Below, one piece after another: positions 58,163-64,000 of a stretch of 64,000 bases of DNA. Position 1 is the stretch's first letter; the number at the start of each line of letters is the position of its first letter. Source of the DNA: Arthrobacter sp. ZGTC131 (lineage in GTDB: Bacteria > Actinomycetota > Actinomycetes > Actinomycetales > Micrococcaceae); NCBI RefSeq assembly GCF_002929275.1, contig NZ_PJIK01000009.1, positions 62,001 through 126,000 of the forward strand. The letters are read 5' to 3'. The notes beneath the pieces are model-generated. The model made no database searches. It was not told where the DNA came from and saw nothing but the letters and a program-made list of their open reading frames with translations. The translations under genes and the position numbers were made by a program.

Positions 58163-59687
58163 TGGCTTTGTCCGTTTCCCATTGTTCGTACTTGGCCCGC
58201 CACTCGTCGTTCAGCGGGTAGAGCCCGTCCACGCTGTGGCCCTGCTGCACCATGTCGGCGATGAAGACTTCCTCGCGTTCCTGGGCGATCGAATCGTCCG
58301 CGAGCTCTTCGGCGAGGGCCGGCGGGATGACCAGGATGCCGTCCGAGTCGGCCACGATGATGTCGCCCGGCTGCACGGTGGTGCCGCCGCAGGCGATGGT
58401 GATGTCCGTGTCCCACGGGATGTGGCGGCGGCCAAGCACCGCGGGATGCGGGTTGGCATAATACGTGGGCATGTCCATTGCGGCCACGGCGGCGAAGTCA
58501 CGGACGCCGCCGTCAGTGATGATGGCGGCCGCGCCGCGGACCTGCGCGCGGAGGGCGAGGATGTCCCCGATGGTGCCGGTGCCCTTCTCGCCGCGGGCCT
58601 CCATCACCAGGATCTCGCCCTCATTGACCAAGTCGATCGCCCTCTTCTGGGCGTTGAAGCCGCCGCCGTGGGTCTTGAACAGGTCCTCGCGGTTGGGTAC
58701 GTAGCGCAGGGTCCGGGCCAGGCCCACGATCCGCTTCTCCGGGCGGGTGGAGGTGAGGCCGTCGATGCTGACGTTGTTGAGGCCGCGCTTGCGCAGCTGG
58801 GAGGACAGGGTGGCGGTGCAGACGCTTTCCAGCTTGGCCTTCAGTTCAGGGGCCAAGACAGGTCCGACGGCGGCTGCCTCCGCCGCAGCAAGGCCGGCCG
58901 CTTCGCGCGACCCGTAGGCTTCCTCGCGCTGGAGATCATCGGTCTTGGGCCGGGCGCCGAAGTCGGCGAACGCCGTCGTGCCCTCCTCGACTTTGGTGAC
59001 CAGCCGGCCGGTGGTGATGCCCGGAGCGGCGCCGCCCGCCGTCGTCGTGCTGGTGCTGGTTTCAGCGGTGCTGACTTCAACTGTGCTGACTTCAACCTCG
59101 ACGACGTCGCCCGGCTTGGCGACGGACGCGCCGGCCGGCGTGCCGGTGAGGATGATGTCACCCTCTTCGAGGGTGAGCAGCTGGGACAGATCGGCGACGA
59201 GCCGGGCGAACGGGAAGAGGAGGTCCTCGGTGGTGTCGTCCTGGACCAGCTCGCCGTTGTGCCAAGCCCTGATCCGCAGTTTCGCGGGGTCCACCGCATC
59301 GGCGGCGATCAGTCCCGGGCCCACAGGCGTGAAACCGTCTCCGCCCTTGGAGCGGAGGTTGGAGCCCTTGTCCGCGTAGCGGAGGTCGTAGACGCCCAGG
59401 TCGTTGCTGGCGGTGACCCACTCGACGTGGCTCCAGGCGTCCTCGAGGCCGACGCGGCGGGCGGGCTTGCCGATGATCAGGGCGATCTCGCCTTCGTAGC
59501 CGAGGAGTTCGCAGCCGGCGGGGCGTTCCACTGTTGAGCCGGTGAGGGCCAGGGAGGACGATGGTTTGAGGAAGTAAGAGGGCTGCTCCGGTGTGCGGCC
59601 GCGCTGGGCAGCCCGGCTGGGGTAGTTGATATGCACCGCGATGACCTTGCGGGCCGCAGCGAGGATGTGGTCAGTGACCTGTTCCAA
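58155..59687 (-). CDS. HpaG-like fusion of FAH-family decarboxylase/isomerase and RraA-like domain
   Basis: This 510-residue protein starts with a fumarylacetoacetate hydrolase-like domain (residues 1-203: IAVHINYPSRAAQRG, CELLGYEGEIALIIGKPARRV, WVTASNDLGVYDLRYAD, IILTGTPAGASVA). A Thr/Ser linker (EVSTVEVSTAETSTSTTTA) follows, then an RraA/HMG-aldolase-like domain (about 280-480: TATLSSQLRKRGLNNVSIDG, RGAAAIITDGGVRDFAAV, PGDIIVADSDGILVIP). Usual HpaG is a tandem FAH pair, so the second domain is replaced. It probably converts 5-oxopent-3-ene-1,2,5-tricarboxylate, with the RraA half as a possible decarboxylase. TTG start, five bases after AGGAGT. Confidence 0.85.
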   Translation of the reverse strand: MEQVTDHILAAARKVIAVHINYPSRAAQRGRTPEQPSYFLKPSSSLALTGSTVERPAGCELLGYEGEIALIIGKPARRVGLEDAWSHVEWVTASNDLGVYDLRYADKGSNLRSKGGDGFTPVGPGLIAADAVDPAKLRIRAWHNGELVQDDTTEDLLFPFARLVADLSQLLTLEEGDIILTGTPAGASVAKPGDVVEVEVSTVEVSTAETSTSTTTAGGAAPGITTGRLVTKVEEGTTAFADFGARPKTDDLQREEAYGSREAAGLAAAEAAAVGPVLAPELKAKLESVCTATLSSQLRKRGLNNVSIDGLTSTRPEKRIVGLARTLRYVPNREDLFKTHGGGFNAQKRAIDLVNEGEILVMEARGEKGTGTIGDILALRAQVRGAAAIITDGGVRDFAAVAAMDMPTYYANPHPAVLGRRHIPWDTDITIACGGTTVQPGDIIVADSDGILVIPPALAEELADDSIAQEREEVFIADMVQQGHSVDGLYPLNDEWRAKYEQWETDKAND

Positions 59688-59700
59688 GAGTTACTCCTCA

Positions 59701-59722
59701 TCGAGTACGAAATCGTATACGA
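59701..59722. promoter_or_regulatory. Predicted GntR operator upstream of hpaG
   Basis: TCGTATACGA (59713-59722) is a perfect 10-bp palindrome of the GT-N-AC type bound by FCD GntR proteins. TCGAGTACGA (59701-59710) is an imperfect copy 12 bases away, one helical turn. Confidence 0.55.
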
Positions 59723-59831
59723 AAACTATTGCCCAAGAAGCGCGGGGCGTCAACCCCTGTTTGGCAGGGACTTTTCGGGCACTTGTAACCCATGTCATAT
59801 CTGGCGTACAGTTCTGGATCAACGACGATGT

Positions 59832-59864
59832 TTCGATTATGGAACTGGTAGTTCTAATATCGAA
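59832..59864. promoter_or_regulatory. 33-bp imperfect palindrome upstream of the monooxygenase
   Basis: TTCGAT...GGAACTggtAGTTC...ATCGAA pairs at 12 of 15 positions. The core resembles IclR-type operators. It lies 45 bases before the monooxygenase GTG. Confidence 0.5.
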
Positions 59865-59908
59865 CATCAATGGCGATAGTCAGCCACACAACGAAGTGAG
59901 GAAAGCCC

Positions 59909-61825
59909 GTGCAGTTCCACCACCACGGTTACGTTTCAGGTGACCCGCGAGTCCAACCGGCCGCCGGCGTCGGCATCGACCGGCCAACAGAGCTTCCCGA
60001 CGAAGTGGACGTGCTCATCGTGGGCACCGGGCCTGCGGGCATGCTCACGGCAGCGCAGCTGTCCCAGTTCCCGGGCGTCACGACGCGGATCGTCGAGCGC
60101 CGGGACGGCAGGCTCGCCATTGGCCAGGCCGACGGCATCCAGGCCCGGAGTGTCGAGACGTTCCAGGCCTTCGGCTTTGCCGAGCGGATCACCGCAGAGG
60201 CGTACCGCATCACCGAGATGGCCTTCTGGAAGCCGGACCCCGCGGATCACTCCCGCATCGTCCGCGCAGCCCGCGCCGTGGACGACCCCGCCGGCATCAG
60301 CGAGTTCCCGCACCTGATCGTCAACCAGGCCCGCGTGCTGGACTACTTCGCCGAGTTCATGGCCAACTCGCCCAGCCGCATGGCGCCAGACTACGGCTAT
60401 GAGTTCCGCAGCCTCGAGGTCACCGGCGCGGGGGAGTACCCCGTCACAGTGACGCTCCTGCACACGGCCGGCCCCGATGAGGGCCGGGAGCGCGTTGTCC
60501 GGGCCAAGTACGTTGTCGGTGCAGACGGCGCGCGTAGCAAGGTGCGGGAATCGATCGGCTGCACCCTCGCCGGCGACCAGGCCAACCACGCCTGGGGCGT
60601 CATGGACGTCCTTGCCGCCACGGACTTCCCCGACATCCGGCTGAAGTGTGCCATCCAGTCGGGTGAAGGCGGCAGCATCCTGCTGATCCCGCGCGAAGGC
60701 GGCCACCTCTTCCGCATGTACGTCGACCTCGGCGAAGTAAACCCGAATGACAAGGGCGCAGTGCGCAGCACCACCATCGAGCAGATCATCGCCAAGGCGA
60801 ACGATATCCTCCACCCCTACACGCTCGACGTCCGCAACGTCGCCTGGCACAGCGTGTACGAGGTGGGCCACCGCCTCACTGACCGGTTCGACGACGTCCT
60901 GCCGGAGGACCGGGGCACCCGTACGCCGCGCGTGTTCATCACCGGCGACGCGTGCCACACCCACAGCGCCAAGGCCGGCCAGGGCATGAACGTCTCCATG
61001 CAGGACGGCTTCAACCTGGGCTGGAAGCTCGGGCATGTGCTGGAGGGCCGTAGCCCGGAGAGCCTGCTGTCCACCTACTCGGCCGAACGCCAGGTCATCG
61101 CGAAGAACCTCATCGACTTCGACAAGGAGTGGTCCACGCTCATGGCGAAGAAGCCCGAGGAATTCGAGAACCCCTCGGAGCTCGAGGACTTCTACGTCAG
61201 CACCGCCGAATTCCCGGCAGGCTTCATGACCCAGTACGCCCCGTCCATGCTCATTGGCGAGCCGGCGCACCAGGATCTCGCCACCGGGTTCACTATCGGC
61301 AAGCGCTTCAAGTCAGCGCCCGTAGTTCGGGTCTGCGACACCAACCCGGTTCACCTTGGCCACCAGGCGAAGGCCGACGGCCGGTGGCGGATCTACGTGT
61401 TCGCGGACGCGGCAGCGCCCGCGGCGGGACAGAACGGCGCCCCGTCGCCGACCACGGAATTCGCCGCGTGGATCGCGACGGCGGCCGACTCGCCGCTGGC
61501 CGCAACGCCGTCGGGCGCCGACCGCGATGCCTGGTTCGACGTGAAGGTGATCTACCAGCAGGACCACACCAGCATCGACATCGGCGCCGTGCCGGCGGCG
61601 TTCAAGCCTCAGGTGGGGCCGTTCCGGCTCACCTACCTGGAGAACGTCTACGCCACCGATCCGGCGGCTGACATCTTCGAACTGCGCGGCATCAACCGCG
61701 GCGGCGCCGTCGTCGTGGTGCGCCCGGACCAGTACGTGGCAAACGTCCTGCCCCTGACGGCGACGGCGGAGCTCGCCGCGTTCTTCGCGCCTCTCCTGAA
61801 CCGGCGTCAGACAGCGGCAGCCTGA
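59909..61825 (+). CDS. mobA: 3-hydroxybenzoate 4-monooxygenase
   Basis: This FAD-dependent flavoprotein hydroxylates 3-hydroxybenzoate to protocatechuate using NAD(P)H and oxygen. The 638-residue protein closely resembles MobA of Comamonas testosteroni in motif order: N-terminal VDVLIVGTGPAGMLTAAQL, IGQADGIQARSVETFQAF, FWKPDPADHSRI, VGADGARSKVRESIG, GDACHTHSAKAGQGMNVSMQDGFNLGWKL and the C-terminal thioredoxin-like PVVRVCDTNPVHLGH. GTG 59909 follows GAGGAAAG. It diverges from hpaG and its 3' end overlaps that of the second prephenate dehydratase by 19 bases. Confidence 0.9.
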   Translation: MQFHHHGYVSGDPRVQPAAGVGIDRPTELPDEVDVLIVGTGPAGMLTAAQLSQFPGVTTRIVERRDGRLAIGQADGIQARSVETFQAFGFAERITAEAYRITEMAFWKPDPADHSRIVRAARAVDDPAGISEFPHLIVNQARVLDYFAEFMANSPSRMAPDYGYEFRSLEVTGAGEYPVTVTLLHTAGPDEGRERVVRAKYVVGADGARSKVRESIGCTLAGDQANHAWGVMDVLAATDFPDIRLKCAIQSGEGGSILLIPREGGHLFRMYVDLGEVNPNDKGAVRSTTIEQIIAKANDILHPYTLDVRNVAWHSVYEVGHRLTDRFDDVLPEDRGTRTPRVFITGDACHTHSAKAGQGMNVSMQDGFNLGWKLGHVLEGRSPESLLSTYSAERQVIAKNLIDFDKEWSTLMAKKPEEFENPSELEDFYVSTAEFPAGFMTQYAPSMLIGEPAHQDLATGFTIGKRFKSAPVVRVCDTNPVHLGHQAKADGRWRIYVFADAAAPAAGQNGAPSPTTEFAAWIATAADSPLAATPSGADRDAWFDVKVIYQQDHTSIDIGAVPAAFKPQVGPFRLTYLENVYATDPAADIFELRGINRGGAVVVVRPDQYVANVLPLTATAELAAFFAPLLNRRQTAAA

Positions 61826-62670
61826 GCTGGCCGGGTCCTGTATTCGGCAGCGGCGTACACACCCAGGATCCGCACCTCGGTGGTGAAGAAGTCCAGCTCC
61901 TCCAGGGCAAGCTTCAGCGGCAGGTCCTCCGGGTGTCCCTCCACGTCGGCCATGAACATGGTGGCAGCAAACTCGTCGCCCACCATGTAGCTCTCCAGCC
62001 GGGTCATGTTCACGCCGTTGGTGGCGAACCCGCCCAGTGCCTTGTAGAGCGCGGACGGGACGTTCCGGACGCGGAACACGAAGCTGGTCACTGCCGGCCC
62101 GGGCAACTCGTCTCGGGTCGGCAGTTTCTTTTCAGGCGCCAGGACCACGAAGCGGGTGGTGTTGGAGGGGTCGTCCTCGACGGCGGAAGCCAGCACTTCC
62201 AGGCCGTAGAGTTGCGCTGCCAGCGGGGGAGCAAGGGACAGTTTGGCGGGGTCGTTCCATTCCCGGACCTCGCGGGCTGACCCTGCGGTGTCTCCGGCGA
62301 TCACGGGCTTGAGGCCGGCGCTGCGGATCAGCTTCCGGCATTGGCCCAGGGCGTGGATGTGGCTGTGGACCTCGGTGGCCGCCTCGATGGTGCTCCCCGG
62401 GATGCCTAGCAGGTCGAAGTGGATGGGCAGGAAGAACTCACCCACGATCTGCAGGTGGGACTGGGGCAGCAGAATATGGATGTCCGCCACCCTGCCGGCG
62501 ATCGAATTCTCGATCGGGATCATGGCAAGGTCAGCCTCGCCGCTAGACACCAGTTCGAATGCGTCCTCGAAACTGGCACTCGGGATACTTTCCAGCTCGG
62601 GGAACATCTGGATGCAAGCGATATTGGAGTTGGCGCCGGGCTCACCCTGGTACGCAATCTTTTGGGCCAT
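61807..62670 (-). CDS. Second prephenate dehydratase
   Basis: This 287-residue enzyme of the same reaction as pheA is of a different subgroup: opening KIAYQGEPGANSNIACIQMFP, MIPIENSIAGRVADIHILLP (equivalent of NSVEGG), IHALGQCRKLI, TTRFVVLAPEKKLP, and an ACT domain with NVPSALYKALGGFATNGVNMTRLES. This is the proteobacterial-style form. It may be tied to aromatic catabolism rather than biosynthesis. ATG 62670 has CGGAG just before it, at tight spacing. The gene converges with mobA. Confidence 0.93.
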   Translation of the reverse strand: MAQKIAYQGEPGANSNIACIQMFPELESIPSASFEDAFELVSSGEADLAMIPIENSIAGRVADIHILLPQSHLQIVGEFFLPIHFDLLGIPGSTIEAATEVHSHIHALGQCRKLIRSAGLKPVIAGDTAGSAREVREWNDPAKLSLAPPLAAQLYGLEVLASAVEDDPSNTTRFVVLAPEKKLPTRDELPGPAVTSFVFRVRNVPSALYKALGGFATNGVNMTRLESYMVGDEFAATMFMADVEGHPEDLPLKLALEELDFFTTEVRILGVYAAAEYRTRPAQAAAV

Positions 62671-62743
62671 GCTCCGTATGGTTTCACGCGTGGCGCCCCG
62701 CCACTCACCCAGGTGACAATCGATGTCGTAATGGACGCCGAAT

Positions 62744-62796
62744 ACGACAACAAGGAGGCCGGGGTGTCTTCTGCGCCCCGGCCTCCTTGTTGTCGT
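62744..62796. terminator. 21-bp hairpin between the ALDH stop and the second prephenate dehydratase
   Basis: Arms 62744-62764 and 62776-62796 pair perfectly around an 11-base loop. A T-rich CGTTCTTTT follows on the plus strand. It lies 20 bases past the minus-strand ALDH stop, so it likely terminates that gene. Confidence 0.85.
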
Positions 62797-62815
62797 CGTT
62801 CTTTTGAACCGAAGC

Positions 62816-64000
62816 CTAGCCGTTGATTACCTGTGGCACGCCGAGGGCTTTGAGGCCTTCCACGCCGAATTCCAGGCCGTAGCCGGACTGCTTCGCGCCG
62901 CCGAAGGGGACGCGGGGGTCCACGGCGCCGTGCTTGTTGATCCAGACAGTGCCGGCCTGGATCCGGGCGGCGACTTTCCGGGCCGCGGGCAGGTCGGGGG
63001 ACCAGACAGAGGCGCCGAGTCCGACGTCGAGGGCGTTAGCCATGGCCACGGCTTCGTCTACGGTGCTGTAGCGGATGATCGGCAGGGCGGGGCCGAACTG
63101 TTCCTCGGCCACCAGCGGGTTGTTGTTGTCGATGTCGGCCACGAGGGTGGCGGGGTAGAAGTGTCCGGGCTGGCCGGGGTCGGGGTTGCCGCCGAGCAGG
63201 ATGCGGGCGCCGGATTCCCTGGCGGCTTCCACGAGTCCGGCGACGATGTCGTATTGGGCTTTGTTCTGGAGCGGGCCCAGGACGTTGTTTTCGTCGAGGC
63301 CGACCCCCATGGGCATGGCTGCGGCGACCTTGGTGAGTTCTTCGCAGACGGCGTCGTAGATGTCGTCGTGGACGTAGAGGCGTTTGAGGGCGGCGCAGGT
63401 CTGGCCGGTGTTGATGAAGGCGCCCCAGAAGAGGTCTTCGGCGATGGTTTTGGGGTCGGCGTCGGGCAGGACGATGCCGGCGTCGTTGCCGCCGAGTTCC
63501 AGGGTGAGGCGTTTGACGGTGTCGGCGGAGGATTTGATGATGGCCCGACCGGCGGCGGTGGAGCCGGTGAACATGATTTTTCCGACGGCGGGGTGTTCGG
63601 CCAGGCGGGCGCCGACTTCGCGGTCTCCGGAGACGACGGTCAGGACGCCGTCGGGGAGTTCTTCGTTGAGGACCTTGGCCAGGGCCAGGACGGAGAGCGG
63701 GGTCATTTTGGAGGGTTTGACCACCACGGTGTTGCCCATCCGGAGGGCGGGGGCGATCTGCCAGATGGTGATCATCATGGGCCAGTTCCAGGGGCCGATG
63801 GCGCCGACGACGCCGATGGGCTGGTAGTGGAGTTCGGCGTAGGTTTGGCCGTCGTCGACGACGGTTTCGGGTTCCAGGGGTGTGATGGCGGTGGCGCGGA
63901 GCCAGGCGGCGCAGGCGCCGACTTCGAAGCGGGCGTTGGGGCCGTTGAGGGGCTTACCTTGCTCGCGGGAGAGGAGCCGGGCGAGTTCTTCGGCGGAGCG
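62816..64000 (-). CDS. Aldehyde dehydrogenase (partial, N-terminus outside window)
   Basis: The C-terminal ~394 residues of an ALDH-superfamily enzyme, running off the right edge in frame. The cofactor region is VVGAIGPWNWPMMITIWQIA, the Rossmann loop MFTGSTAAGRAIIKSSA, the general-base Glu in TLELGGNDAGIVLPDADP, and the catalytic Cys in NTGQTCAALKRLYVHDD. The ending is RVPFGGAKQSGYGLEFGVEGL. Substrate cannot be assigned; an aromatic or short-chain aldehyde is possible in this context. The stop at 62816 precedes a strong hairpin. Confidence 0.87.
   Translation of the reverse strand, partial: RSAEELARLLSREQGKPLNGPNARFEVGACAAWLRATAITPLEPETVVDDGQTYAELHYQPIGVVGAIGPWNWPMMITIWQIAPALRMGNTVVVKPSKMTPLSVLALAKVLNEELPDGVLTVVSGDREVGARLAEHPAVGKIMFTGSTAAGRAIIKSSADTVKRLTLELGGNDAGIVLPDADPKTIAEDLFWGAFINTGQTCAALKRLYVHDDIYDAVCEELTKVAAAMPMGVGLDENNVLGPLQNKAQYDIVAGLVEAARESGARILLGGNPDPGQPGHFYPATLVADIDNNNPLVAEEQFGPALPIIRYSTVDEAVAMANALDVGLGASVWSPDLPAARKVAARIQAGTVWINKHGAVDPRVPFGGAKQSGYGLEFGVEGLKALGVPQVING

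Noticed and set aside
55826-58264. An 812-codon open frame on the plus strand over hpaD, hpaE and gntR
   Set aside because: It is the reverse complement of three well-supported genes; the translation is a featureless Gly/Val/Arg/His-rich shadow caused by high GC and codon bias.
1-64000. tRNA, rRNA, CRISPR, prophage or insertion-sequence features
   Set aside because: No T-loop GGTTCGAATCC-type signature with a cloverleaf, no regularly spaced repeats with unique spacers, and no transposase or integrase motif was found by reading the sequence.

Overview
The window is GC-rich actinobacterial chromosome, most likely Arthrobacter or Pseudarthrobacter (Micrococcaceae). Four things point there: the codon bias, which leaves long open frames on both strands over nearly every gene; frequent GTG starts; the actinobacterial gene orders described below; and a homoprotocatechuate dioxygenase whose metal ligands fall at exactly the published positions of the Brevibacterium/Arthrobacter enzymes. 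I found no tRNA, rRNA, CRISPR array, transposase or phage gene. Two genes are cut by the window ends (an amidase at 1, an aldehyde dehydrogenase at 64000).

1-13.3 kb is housekeeping: amidase, rhodanese, pheA, a lipid kinase and serS diverging, a Cof-type HAD phosphatase, a SatD-like regulator, then ppa, dacB, a zincin metalloprotease, tilS and hpt, and a solitary DUF559 protein. 13.8-31.8 kb is the classical ftsH-folE-folP-folB-folK block, followed by DUF3180, two bacterial PH-domain proteins, a DUF2520 protein, panC, and later lysS, a small membrane protein, lsr2 and clpC. This order parallels the Mycobacterium tuberculosis ppa-to-clpC1 region, but the panD/coaX position between panC and lysS is occupied by an MFS exporter and two tandem alpha/beta hydrolases. 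32-45.5 kb holds an S9 peptidase, argA, the dhaKLM dihydroxyacetone phosphotransfer operon, a lipoprotein with elastin-like repeats, mutY, disA, prfC and a FabF-like synthase.

45.5-48.8 kb is the most unusual part. Two YcnI (DUF1775) copper-binding-type proteins and two copies of an unrecognised four-helix membrane protein lie in a mirror-image, head-to-head arrangement between fabF and radA. The membrane proteins keep histidines at identical positions, and one copy has a perfectly spaced 3 x 17 bp tandem repeat just after its predicted promoter.

50.4-64 kb is a catabolic island. It holds a nearly complete homoprotocatechuate meta-cleavage pathway (hpaD, hpaE, a hpaG-like FAH-RraA fusion, hpaH, hpaI) with a GntR regulator, a succinate-semialdehyde dehydrogenase for the end product and a FUSC-type aromatic acid exporter. 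Divergent from it is a 3-hydroxybenzoate 4-monooxygenase, then a second, divergent prephenate dehydratase and a partial aldehyde dehydrogenase. No HpaF isomerase is visible.

Regulation: at least nine genes have a TANNNT -10 box only 6-8 bases before their start codon, the layout of leaderless actinobacterial mRNAs. Several convergent gene pairs are separated by long perfect or near-perfect hairpins. A REP-like palindromic motif (TTTCGRCRGGCTCAACC) recurs at three places.
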